Source of the DNA: Burkholderiaceae bacterium
GTDB lineage: Bacteria; Pseudomonadota; Gammaproteobacteria; Burkholderiales; Burkholderiaceae_C
NCBI GenBank assembly: GCA_031253795.1
Contig: JAIRVR010000065.1
Location: 1-54,427 of the forward strand
Direction of reading: 5' to 3'
DNA length: 54,427 bases
Within the stretch, counting starts at the first letter, position 1. The number at the start of each line of letters is the position of its first letter. The notes beneath the pieces were generated by a model. That model saw only the letters and a list, made by a program, of their open reading frames with translations, was not told where the DNA came from and searched no databases. This document shows positions 28,899 to 36,843 of the stretch, piece by piece. Made by a program: the position numbers and the translations under genes.

Positions 28899-29693
28899 TT
28901 ACTGGGGCGTGCAGAACTCGCGGCGGAATTGCTCCGGTGTGAGACCGGCCTCGCGCTGGAACATGGCGATGAAGGCCGAGGGCGTGCCATAGCCCAGGTC
29001 GTAGGCGATCTGCTGCACGCTGTGCCCCGCCTCCAGCGCATCGATGGCCTGCAGGTAGCGCATGCGCTGGCGCCATTCGCCCAGGCTCATGCCCAGCTCG
29101 CGCTGGCCATGGCGCGCCAGGGTGCGCTCGGTCATGTGGACACTGTCGGCCCACTGGGCCAGGCTGCGGTGGTCGCCGGGCGCGGCGCGCATGGCCTCCA
29201 GCACCTGCACCAGGGCCGGATGCTCGGCCGAGGGCAGATAGCCCGACTCCACGGGCAGGGCCACCAGCTGGTCGTACAGCACACGGGCCAGGCGCAGGTC
29301 GGCCTCGCTGCGCGGGATGTGGACATCGCGCGCAGCGAAATCGGCCAGGATGGCCTTGACGATGGCGCCTATGCGCAGCGAGCAGGGCTGGGAAGGCAGG
29401 ACGGCGCACAGCGGTGGCGCCAGGTAGACCGACCGGTAGACCACGGCATGCGCGACATAGCAGCTGTGCACCACGCCCGGAGGGATCCAGATGCCGTACT
29501 GCGGCGGCGAGACCCAGCGTGCGCCCGGTGTTTCCATGTGCATGCTGCCGTGCGGCACATAGTTGAGATGGCCCCAGCTGTGGCTGTGCGGCGGCGCCTC
29601 CGTGTGGGCGCCGAATTCGTCGTAGCGGAAGAAGTACTGGCCCTGCACATCCTCGACATTCTGGATGGCCATGGGCTGGCGGGGTCGGGACAT
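28899..29693 (-). CDS. AraC-family transcriptional regulator
   Basis: A cupin-like N-terminal sensor domain (about 10-110, with HSHSWGHLNYV and GIWIPPGVVHSC) is followed by a C-terminal AraC double helix-turn-helix (about 165-262). The latter includes MTERTLARHGQRELGMSL and the signature HSVQQIAYDLGYGTPSAFIAMFQREAG. I place the start at the ATG at 29693, giving 264 residues. The longest frame (start 29801) would run over the ribosome site of the divergent exporter gene, and an ATG at 29672 is also possible. It is divergent from the EamA-type exporter, with an inverted repeat between them, so it probably regulates that gene. The effector is unknown. Confidence 0.9.
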   Translation of the reverse strand: MSRPRQPMAIQNVEDVQGQYFFRYDEFGAHTEAPPHSHSWGHLNYVPHGSMHMETPGARWVSPPQYGIWIPPGVVHSCYVAHAVVYRSVYLAPPLCAVLPSQPCSLRIGAIVKAILADFAARDVHIPRSEADLRLARVLYDQLVALPVESGYLPSAEHPALVQVLEAMRAAPGDHRSLAQWADSVHMTERTLARHGQRELGMSLGEWRQRMRYLQAIDALEAGHSVQQIAYDLGYGTPSAFIAMFQREAGLTPEQFRREFCTPQ

Positions 29694-29730
29694 GGTGGAG
29701 GCGGCCGATGGTCCGGGTTGTGCTATCGAT

Positions 29731-29764
29731 TGTCCGAAACAAGGGATGCACTTGCAATCGGACA
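29731..29764. promoter_or_regulatory. Inverted repeat, candidate operator for the AraC regulator
   Basis: TGTCCGA (29731-29737) and TCGGACA (29758-29764) form a perfect 7-bp inverted repeat with a 20-bp spacer. It lies in the 106-bp gap between the divergent araC-type and eamA-type genes. The placement suits control of both promoters; binding is inferred. Confidence 0.45.
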
Positions 29765-29799
29765 GATCCATCATAGCCCCCAGTCTCAGGAGCTTACGC

Positions 29800-30708
29800 A
29801 TGGGGTCTTATCTTTTTCCGCTGACCGCCGTCATCATCTGGTCGGTCAATACCGTGGTCAGCAAGCTGGCGGCCGGCAGCATAGGCGCGGCCGAGATCGG
29901 CTTTTTCCGCTGGCTGGTGGCAGCCCTGCTGTTCACCCCCTTTCTGCTGCCTTCGGTGTGGCGTCAGCGCGCCGACATCCGCCCCCTGCTGCCGCGGCTC
30001 ATCGTCCTGGGCCTGCTGGGCATGGTGATCTACCAGAGCCTGGCCTACTACGCGGCCCATATGACATCGGCCACGCACATGGGCCTGATCGGTTCGCTCA
30101 CGCCCATGATGGTGCTGGGCCTGTCCACGGCCATGCTGGGCCAGGGCCTGAGCCGGGGCGCCGTGGTCGGCTGCCTGCTGGCCATCGCGGGCGTGGCCCT
30201 GGTCGTGTCCTCGGGCGATCCGGCCAGCCTGCTGACCCAGGGACTGAACGGCGGCGACGCACTGATGTTCGTGGCCATGCTGGCCTACGCGGTCTACAAC
30301 ATCCTGCTCAAGCGCTGGCCCATGCCACGCCTGGCCACGGTGCAGTTGCTGTACCTGCAGGTCCTGGTGGCCGTGGCGGCCCAACTGCCGCTGTACCTGC
30401 TGTCGCCCAAGACCGGACTGAACGCCGCCAACCTGCCGCTGGTGGGCTTTGCGGGCATCATGGCCTCGATCGCGGCCCCGCTGCTGTGGATGATGTCGGT
30501 GGCGCGCATAGGCCCGGGCCGATCCAGCATGTTCTTCAACCTCGTGCCCATCTTCACGGCCCTCATCGCCTTCATGGCACTGGGCGAGCCGCTGGCCGTC
30601 TACCACGCCGTGGGCGGCGTGCTGACCATCGGCGGCCTGCTGCTGGCCGAGCTGTGGAAGCAGCCGCTGCGCACGCCGCGCCAGGCCGCGGCACAGGACT
30701 TTGCCTAG
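29800..30708 (+). CDS. EamA-family (DMT) transporter
   Basis: This is an inner-membrane exporter of the drug/metabolite transporter superfamily. It has 302 residues, about ten hydrophobic helices and two EamA repeats (roughly 1-140 and 150-290). The first repeat shows the FPLTAVIIWSVNTVVSKLA start and the FFRWLVAALL segment typical of the family. The ATG at 29800 follows AGGAG with 8-bp spacing. Relatives export amino acids or other small metabolites, but the substrate here cannot be read from the sequence. It is divergent from the AraC-type regulator. Confidence 0.9.
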   Translation: MGSYLFPLTAVIIWSVNTVVSKLAAGSIGAAEIGFFRWLVAALLFTPFLLPSVWRQRADIRPLLPRLIVLGLLGMVIYQSLAYYAAHMTSATHMGLIGSLTPMMVLGLSTAMLGQGLSRGAVVGCLLAIAGVALVVSSGDPASLLTQGLNGGDALMFVAMLAYAVYNILLKRWPMPRLATVQLLYLQVLVAVAAQLPLYLLSPKTGLNAANLPLVGFAGIMASIAAPLLWMMSVARIGPGRSSMFFNLVPIFTALIAFMALGEPLAVYHAVGGVLTIGGLLLAELWKQPLRTPRQAAAQDFA

Positions 30709-30975
30709 GGGTTTTCCCGCGCTTTCCTGGTGCAGCGGCGCCGCATGCCGGTGCACGGGCCGCACCACGTCTGCCCATAAGAATTTGCATTCGGGGCCGC
30801 TCAGAATTTCTTGTTGGACAGGCCTGGCACGCGTTTCGATACTGCCGTCACTGGAACACGCCGTGTGACGTCGGACCGCGCAGTACCCCTGCCCCGTCTC
30901 CCGCCTGCGGGCGTTCCGATGACACACAGGCCGCGGCCCGTGTGCCCGCTGCACTTTCGGAAACTGGAGACACTC

Positions 30976-32295
30976 ATGAGCAGCCCGGCCTCTGCCACCC
31001 ACCCCCTCGCCCACGATGCCGGCAACGCCGCGCATCCCGACATGGACGCCACCTACCGCAAGATCGCGTGGCGCCTGATACCCTTTCTGGTGACCCTGTT
31101 CATCCTGGCCTGGATCGACCGCGTCAACGTGGGCTTCGCCAAGCTGCAGATGCTGGACGACCTGCAGTTCAGCGAGGCCGTATACGGCCTGGGCGCCGGC
31201 ATCTTCTTCATCGGCTACTTCCTGTTCGAAGTGCCCAGCAACCTGCTGCTGGAGAAGATCGGCGCGCGCAAGACGCTGGCGCGCATCACCATCCTCTGGG
31301 GCGGGGCCTCCATGGCCATGGCCTACGTGACCACCCCCACCATGTTCTATGTGCTGCGCTTCGTGCTGGGCGTGGTGGAGGCCGGCTTTTTCCCTGGCGT
31401 GGTGCTGTACCTCACCTACTGGTTTCCGGCCCGCCACCGCGCCCGTGTCAACGGCCTGTTCATGACATCGTTCGCCATCGCGGGCGCCGTGGGCGGCCCC
31501 ATCGCAGGCGCCATCATGAACGGCATGCAGGACGTGGGCCATCTGGCCAACTGGCAGTGGCTGTTCATCCTCGAAGGCATTCCTTCGGTGATCGCCGGTT
31601 TCTTCGTGCTGCTGTACCTGCCCGAAAAGCCCGTCAACGCCCGCTGGCTGAGCACGGCCGAACAGCACGCCGTGACGGCCGCCGTGGAGGCCGAGAACCA
31701 GGGCGGCCACAAGCATGTGTCCTTCCTGGATGCCTGCCGCAACTACCGCGTGTGGCTGTGCGCGGCCGTGTACTTCTGCATCGTCAGCGGCAATGCCACC
31801 ATCGCCTTCTGGTCGCCGTCCATCATCAAGGAGATCGGCATCCAGAACGCACTGCAGATCGGCCTGATTTCGGCCATCCCTTTCCTGGCCGGCACCCTGG
31901 CCATGGTCTGGAACGGAATGCACTCGGACAAGACCGGTGAACGCCGCATGCACTGCGCCGTCGCCGCACTGGTGGCCGCCGCCGGCCTGATCCTGACTGG
32001 CCTGTTCCTGCACAACGCCGTGCTGGCCCTGGTGGCGCTGACCCTGGCCTCCATCGGCATCCTCGCGGCCTTCCCCGTGTTCTGGTCGATTCCCGGGGCC
32101 TTCCTCGCGGGCACGGCCGCAGCCGGCGGTATCGCCCTGATCAATTCCATCGGCAACCTGGCCGGCTTTGTGGCCCCCTACATGATCGGCGCGCTCAAGA
32201 CCAGTACCGGTTCGCTCTCCTCGGGCCTGTATTTCGTGGCCGCCCTGGAATTCGCTGCCGCCTTCCTGGTCGTGCTGTTCGTCAAGAAGCAGTGA
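30976..32295 (+). CDS. MFS transporter, anion:cation symporter (ACS) family
   Basis: The product is 439 residues with about twelve membrane helices. The segments WIDRVNVGFAKLQM, FEVPSNLLLEKIGARKTLAR and GVVLYLTYWFPARHRAR are typical of the ACS family (phthalate, tartrate and similar carboxylate permeases). The ATG at 30976 follows GGAGA; the frame is open further upstream without a better start. Two downstream genes (DUF2848 protein and amidase) follow in the same direction after 100 and 32 bp. It is therefore probably the uptake system for the amidase substrate, likely an organic acid amide or related anion. Confidence 0.9.
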   Translation: MSSPASATHPLAHDAGNAAHPDMDATYRKIAWRLIPFLVTLFILAWIDRVNVGFAKLQMLDDLQFSEAVYGLGAGIFFIGYFLFEVPSNLLLEKIGARKTLARITILWGGASMAMAYVTTPTMFYVLRFVLGVVEAGFFPGVVLYLTYWFPARHRARVNGLFMTSFAIAGAVGGPIAGAIMNGMQDVGHLANWQWLFILEGIPSVIAGFFVLLYLPEKPVNARWLSTAEQHAVTAAVEAENQGGHKHVSFLDACRNYRVWLCAAVYFCIVSGNATIAFWSPSIIKEIGIQNALQIGLISAIPFLAGTLAMVWNGMHSDKTGERRMHCAVAALVAAAGLILTGLFLHNAVLALVALTLASIGILAAFPVFWSIPGAFLAGTAAAGGIALINSIGNLAGFVAPYMIGALKTSTGSLSSGLYFVAALEFAAAFLVVLFVKKQ

Positions 32296-32395
32296 AGGGA
32301 CGGCGGGGACCGGCCCAGGCAGCCGGCCCCTTCCCCTGGCCTGCAACCGTTTTACCCCCTGGGGCCACACGCCCCGATTTCTCCCGGATCCTGCC

Positions 32396-33073
32396 ATGCA
32401 ACTGCAGTTCACCACCCCCGAGGGCCAGACCCTCGCCCCCGATTTCCACACCCTGATCGTTGCCGGCTGGGCCGGCCGTGACCGCGAGGCCATCGAGCAC
32501 CACATCGAAGAGCTGGCCGCCATCGGCATTCCCCGACCCAGCGCCGTGCCGCTTTACTACCGCATCGCCAGCAACCAGCTGAGCCAGCGCAGCGCCCTGC
32601 AGGTACTGGGCCCCGACTCTTCGGGCGAGGTCGAGGTCTTCGTCTTCACCCTCGGCGGCGAAATGTTCGTCAGCCTGGCTTCGGACCACACGGACCGCAA
32701 GCTCGAAGCCTACAGCGTGGCCTTTTCCAAGCAGGCCTGTGTCAAACCCGTGGCCACCCAGGCCTGGCGCTTCGCGGACGTGGCGGGCCACTGGGACGAA
32801 TTGGTCGTGCGCTCGTGGATCGAGGAAGACGGCCGCGAGGTGCTCTACCAGGAAGGCACGCTGGCCAGCCTGCGCACACCCCAGGACCTGATCGCCGGCT
32901 TCACGGGCGGCCAGGAACTGCTGCCCGAAGGCTGCGGCATGACCTGCGGCACCGTGGGTGCCATCGGCGGCATACGCCCCGCAGCACGGTTCACCATGGA
33001 GCTGTACGATCCGCGCAGCCAGCGTTCCATCCGCCACCGTTACCACAGCGAGCTGCTGGACATCGTGGCCTGA
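32396..33073 (+). CDS. DUF2848 family protein
   Basis: This is a 225-residue soluble protein that matches the DUF2848 family by overall sequence. Visible landmarks are PLYYRIASNQLSQ, FVSLASDHTDRKLEAYSVAFSKQ, and the C-terminal LPEGCGMTCGTVGAIGG and FTMELYDPRSQ segments. The C-terminal part resembles fumarylacetoacetase-type folds, but I cannot confirm that. Function is not established. It lies between the MFS permease and the amidase and is probably part of the same degradation pathway. Confidence 0.82.
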   Translation: MQLQFTTPEGQTLAPDFHTLIVAGWAGRDREAIEHHIEELAAIGIPRPSAVPLYYRIASNQLSQRSALQVLGPDSSGEVEVFVFTLGGEMFVSLASDHTDRKLEAYSVAFSKQACVKPVATQAWRFADVAGHWDELVVRSWIEEDGREVLYQEGTLASLRTPQDLIAGFTGGQELLPEGCGMTCGTVGAIGGIRPAARFTMELYDPRSQRSIRHRYHSELLDIVA

Positions 33074-33105
33074 GGCCCGCCCCCTTCACTGACAGGACAC
33101 CACCC

Positions 33106-34470
33106 ATGACCCAAGCCCTTTCCCTTCCCACCCTGGAGCTTGCATCGCAACGCCTGGACGGCGGCCAGACCAGCTCGGTCCAGCTGACCGAACAGGCCCT
33201 GGCCCATGCCATGGCCGGGGAAGGGCCCAAGGTCTTCACGCGCGTGTTCCAGGGCTCGGCCCTGGCCGAGGCCCGCGCCAGCGATGGCCTGCGCGCCGCG
33301 GGCCTGGCCCGCTCGCCCATCGAGGGCCTGCCCATCTCGGTCAAGGACCTGTTCGATATCGCGGGCTTTCCCACGCTGGGTGGCTCACGCCTGCTGGTGA
33401 ATGCCGAGCCCGCCACGCGCACGGCCGAGGTGGTGCAGCGCCTGCGCCAGGCCGGTGCCGTCATCGTGGGCACGACCAATATGACCGAGTTCGCCTACTC
33501 GGGCCTGGGGCTGAATCCGCATTACGGCACGCCGCGCAACCCCTGGCAGCGCGATGAGGACGGCGGCCGCATTCCGGGGGGCTCGTCCTCGGGTGCCGCG
33601 ATTTCGGTGACCGATGGCATGGCCCTGGCCGCCGTCGGCTCGGACACCGGCGGCTCGGTGCGCATTCCCTCGGCCCTGTGCGGCCTGACGGGCTTCAAAC
33701 CCACGGCGCGGCGCGTTTCCATGCAGGGCGTGATGCCGCTGTCGAGCAACCTCGACTCCATCGGACCGCTGGCAGCCAGCGTGCGCTGCTGCGCCACGCT
33801 GGACGCCATCCTGTCGGGCGAGCCCCTGAAGACCCTGCAGGCCGCGCAGTTGCAGGGCCTGCGCCTGCTGGCACCGACCAATGTGGTGCTGGACGGCATG
33901 GACGCCACCGTGGCCGCCGCCTGGGACCGCGCGCTGTCCCTGCTGTCCCAGGCCGGCGCACGCATCACCCAGGCCGTGGTCCGACCCTTCGGCGAACTGG
34001 CGGAAATCAATGCCAAGGGCGGCTTCACGGCCGCCGAAGCCTGGGCCTGGCACCGCCACCACATCGCCACGCGCCTGGCCGAGTACGACCCGCGCGTGGG
34101 CACGCGCATCCTGCGCGGCAAGGACATCAGCGCGGCCGACTACATCGACCTGCTGGCACGCCGCCAGCAATGGATCGCCGAGGTCACCCGTCAAATGGAC
34201 GACCATGACCTGATCGCCATGCCCACCGTGCCCGTGGTCGCGCCCCGCATCGCCGACCTCACGGACAGCGACGACGCCTACTTCGGCGCCAACGGACTGA
34301 TCCTGCGCAACCCCACCCTGATCAACTTCCTCGACGGCTGCGCCGTCTCCCTGCCCTGCCACCGCGCGGGCGAAGCGCCCGTGGGCCTGAGCCTGGCCGG
34401 GCTGGGCGGCCAGGACAGGCGCCTGCTGTCCGTGGCCCTGGCCGTGGAGCAACTCCTGGCGCAGGCCTGA
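33106..34470 (+). CDS. Amidase (amidase signature family)
   Basis: This hydrolyses an amide or related C-N bond by the Ser-cisSer-Lys mechanism. The protein has 454 residues. The catalytic Lys is K80 (ISVKDLFD). The Gly/Ser-rich loop is GGSSSGAA (158-165) and the nucleophile region is GSDTGGSVRIPSA (178-190), with S184 as the likely nucleophile. All three are intact. I chose the ATG at 33106, after AGGA; the longer frame overlaps the DUF2848 gene. It is the third gene of the MFS-DUF2848-amidase unit and converges on a LysR gene 27 bp away. The substrate is unknown. Confidence 0.93.
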   Translation: MTQALSLPTLELASQRLDGGQTSSVQLTEQALAHAMAGEGPKVFTRVFQGSALAEARASDGLRAAGLARSPIEGLPISVKDLFDIAGFPTLGGSRLLVNAEPATRTAEVVQRLRQAGAVIVGTTNMTEFAYSGLGLNPHYGTPRNPWQRDEDGGRIPGGSSSGAAISVTDGMALAAVGSDTGGSVRIPSALCGLTGFKPTARRVSMQGVMPLSSNLDSIGPLAASVRCCATLDAILSGEPLKTLQAAQLQGLRLLAPTNVVLDGMDATVAAAWDRALSLLSQAGARITQAVVRPFGELAEINAKGGFTAAEAWAWHRHHIATRLAEYDPRVGTRILRGKDISAADYIDLLARRQQWIAEVTRQMDDHDLIAMPTVPVVAPRIADLTDSDDAYFGANGLILRNPTLINFLDGCAVSLPCHRAGEAPVGLSLAGLGGQDRRLLSVALAVEQLLAQA

Positions 34471-34497
34471 CCCAGGCGGCTGGCGCGGCCGCCCGGC

Positions 34498-35439
34498 TCA
34501 GGCGTGCGGCGGCAGCGCCGTCGCGGGCAGCCGCGCCACGGCCTGGCCGTGGTTGAGCGCGAAGGCCGCCGCGGCCTCCTCGGCCGCGCGCGCCACCACC
34601 TCGGTCAGCGGGTTCTGGTGGTCGTTGCGGTAGCAGGCCACCAGGGGCAGGGCCGGAAACTCGCGGTCCACGCGCAGCAGCCGCAAGCGCTGCTCGGCCA
34701 GCTCGCGCTGGATGATGGCCGGGGGCACGGCGGCCACACCCAGGCCGTCGCAGACCACGCGGATCATGGTCGCCACCGAGGCGATGCAGTTCAGGTGCAC
34801 CGAGGCACTGTTCTCCGCGGCAAACAGCTGCTCTATCACCGCATAGGGATCGGATCCGCGCGCAAAGCACATGATGGGGAAGGCCGCCAGTTCGGCCAGG
34901 CCCAGCGTTTCGTCGCCTATGCCCAGCCTGGGGCTGCCCACCCAGGCCATGGGAAACTCGCCCAGGGACAGATGGCTGACCATGCCCGAGCTCACGGGCT
35001 TGGCCTGCAGCGACAGGTCCAGCTGGCCCTTGGTCAGCTGCTCGGACATGTGCAAGGTGGTATCGCAGGCGATCTCCACCTGCAGGCGTGGATAGCGCTG
35101 CTGCAGCAGGGCCAGGAAGTCGGGAAACCAGCTGTGCACGATGGACTCGATGGCGCCGATGCGGATCACGCCCGCATAGGCCTGCTTGTCCAGCATGTCC
35201 TCGCGCATTTCACGCATCAGGCGCAGCATGCGCTCGGCATGGACCAGCGCCTTGGCGCCATCGGCCGTCAGTGTGACCTCGCGTACGCCGCGGTCGAACA
35301 GGCGCACGCCGAACTCCTGCTCCAGCGTGGCGATGCGGCTGGAGACGGCGGCCTGCGTGGTGTGCAGGCGCTCGGCCGTCATGCGGAAATTGCGCAGCTC
35401 GGCCAGCAGCACAAAGGTTTCCAGGAACCGTAGATTCAT
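34498..35439 (-). CDS. LysR-family transcriptional regulator
   Basis: The product is 313 residues, with an N-terminal winged helix-turn-helix (about 1-60, MTAERLHTTQAAVSSRIATLE) and a C-terminal effector-binding domain (about 90-295) of the periplasmic-binding-protein fold. It converges on the amidase gene and diverges from the cysteine-synthase-like gene. The palindrome ATATCGATAT (35464-35473), 25 bp upstream of its start, is a likely autoregulatory site. It may control either neighbour. The divergent layout favours the cysteine-synthase-like gene, while the operon context favours the amidase unit. Confidence 0.92.
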   Translation of the reverse strand: MNLRFLETFVLLAELRNFRMTAERLHTTQAAVSSRIATLEQEFGVRLFDRGVREVTLTADGAKALVHAERMLRLMREMREDMLDKQAYAGVIRIGAIESIVHSWFPDFLALLQQRYPRLQVEIACDTTLHMSEQLTKGQLDLSLQAKPVSSGMVSHLSLGEFPMAWVGSPRLGIGDETLGLAELAAFPIMCFARGSDPYAVIEQLFAAENSASVHLNCIASVATMIRVVCDGLGVAAVPPAIIQRELAEQRLRLLRVDREFPALPLVACYRNDHQNPLTEVVARAAEEAAAAFALNHGQAVARLPATALPPHA

Positions 35440-35463
35440 GGGGCGATGTTAACTTTCCGCGCC

Positions 35464-35473
35464 ATATCGATAT
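35464..35473. promoter_or_regulatory. Palindrome, candidate LysR-type operator
   Basis: ATATCGATAT is a perfect 10-bp palindrome in the 130-bp gap between lysR and the cysteine-synthase-like gene. AT-rich interrupted palindromes are usual for LysR-type sites. Its closeness to the lysR start suggests autoregulation. Confidence 0.4.
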
Positions 35474-35569
35474 AGCCCATGCATAGAAAGCCTGCGTGCA
35501 CAATGCACCGTGACCGCGCGGCCCGTGCCGCGCTCCCCCTGTACCACCACCACCTATCGCGGAGGTCCG

Positions 35570-36487
35570 ATGAGAGCTGACAACATCCTGCAAACGATTG
35601 GCAACACGCCCCATGTGCGCATCAACCGCCTGTTCGGCGCCGGCGCCAATGTGTGGGTCAAGTCCGAGCGCGGCAACCCCGGCGGCTCCATCAAGGACCG
35701 CATCGCCCTGGCCATGGTCGAGGATGCCGAGAAGTCCGGCGCCCTGCAGCCCGGCGGCACCATCATCGAGCCCACCAGCGGCAACACCGGCGTGGGCCTG
35801 GCCCTGGTCGCGGCCGTCAAGGGCTACAAGCTCGTCCTGGTCATGCCCGAAAGCATGAGCATCGAACGCCGCAGGCTGATGCTGGCCTATGGCGCGAGCT
35901 TCGACCTCACGCCCAAGGAAAAAGGCATGAAGGGTGCCATCGCGCGCGCCCAGGAGCTGGCGGCCCAGACGCCCGGCGCCTGGATTCCCCAGCAGTTCGA
36001 GAACCCCGCCAACATCGACGTCCATGTGCGCACCACGGCCCAGGAAATCCTGGCCGACTTCCCCGAAGGCCTGGACGTGCTCATCACGGGCGTGGGCACC
36101 GGCGGCCACCTGACGGGCGTGGCCCGCGTGCTCAAGGCGAAGTTTCCCCAGCTCAAGGTCTTTGCCGTCGAGCCCGCCGCGTCGCCCGTGATCTCGGGCG
36201 GCCAGCCTTCGCCCCACCCCATCCAGGGCATTGGTGCAGGCTTCGTGCCCAAGAACCTGGACACCAGCGTGCTGGACGGCGTGATCCAGGTCGAGGCCGA
36301 ACCGGCTCGCGAGTTCGCGCGCCGCTCGGCCCGCGAGGAAGGCCTGCTGGTGGGCATTTCCTCGGGCGCCACCCTGGCCGCCATCGCGCAAAAGCTGCCC
36401 GAACTGCCCACGGGCGCCCGCATCCTGGGCTTCAACTACGACACGGGCGAACGCTATCTGTCCGTGGAAGGCTTTCTGCCGGCCTGA
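35570..36487 (+). CDS. Cysteine synthase-like PLP enzyme (CysK/CysM family)
   Basis: This is a fold-type II pyridoxal-phosphate enzyme that would make cysteine from O-acetylserine and sulfide. It has 305 residues from the ATG at 35570, which follows a perfect GGAGG. The PLP lysine is K42 ([11 protein letters not shown]), the substrate loop is PTSGNTG (68-74) and the phosphate-binding loop is [10 protein letters not shown]. Sequence and length fit cysteine synthase A or B about equally well, so I give no symbol. It ends with its own terminator and is divergent from lysR. Whether it is the main sulfur-assimilation enzyme or a specialised copy is not clear. Confidence 0.9.
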   Translation: MRADNILQTIGNTPHVRINRLFGAGANVWVKSERGNPGGSIKDRIALAMVEDAEKSGALQPGGTIIEPTSGNTGVGLALVAAVKGYKLVLVMPESMSIERRRLMLAYGASFDLTPKEKGMKGAIARAQELAAQTPGAWIPQQFENPANIDVHVRTTAQEILADFPEGLDVLITGVGTGGHLTGVARVLKAKFPQLKVFAVEPAASPVISGGQPSPHPIQGIGAGFVPKNLDTSVLDGVIQVEAEPAREFARRSAREEGLLVGISSGATLAAIAQKLPELPTGARILGFNYDTGERYLSVEGFLPA

Positions 36488-36528
36488 TCGGCAGCCCCCC
36501 CCGGCAGCCATTGCCACCGCCAACGCAC

Positions 36529-36551
36529 AAGGCCCCGAACGGGGCCTTTTT
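36529..36551 (+). terminator. Intrinsic terminator of the cysteine-synthase-like gene
   Basis: The stem GGCCCC (36531-36536) pairs with GGGGCC (36541-36546) around a GAAC loop. It is followed by TTTTT (36547-36551) and extended by AA/TT pairs. It is 41 bp after the stop codon. Confidence 0.88.
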
Positions 36552-36843
36552 GCATTGCAGGCCCAGGCGCCGGGCATTGTTGCCAAAGCCGGCATGCAGT
36601 GTTGTCCTGCCGTGTACAACCTCTGAATCGGGGCCCATCCGCGCTGCAACGCTCCGCAAAACAGATGCGCGGCGAAGGCAGCCGCGCGGCGCCCGCCCTC
36701 TGTACGGCCCTGAAAAAGGGAGGGCGTAGGGCGTTTGTGTGGAGATTTCTTACAAACCATGTTGCGCCAGAAGGTCATGCTGGGTGGCCACCGGGTCCGC
36801 CCCGGTCTGGCCTACGATGGTCGGCACAAGGAGTACAGAAATC

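Noticed and set aside
28541..29041. Open frames on both strands across 28541-28900
   Set aside because: The stretch is the RNase P RNA gene; its conserved RNA motifs explain the sequence.
28884..31940. 1018-codon plus-strand open frame
   Set aside because: It runs through the AraC gene (antisense), the EamA gene and the MFS gene in a wrong frame; all three have better supported frames.
29794..32529. 911-codon minus-strand open frame
   Set aside because: Antisense to the EamA and MFS genes, which have clear membrane-protein motifs in the plus frames.
36739..36843. 35-codon N-terminal extension of the ABC exporter from an upstream ATG
   Set aside because: It is Cys/Trp-rich with no resemblance to the family and no ribosome site; the TTG at 36844 has AAGGAG upstream.
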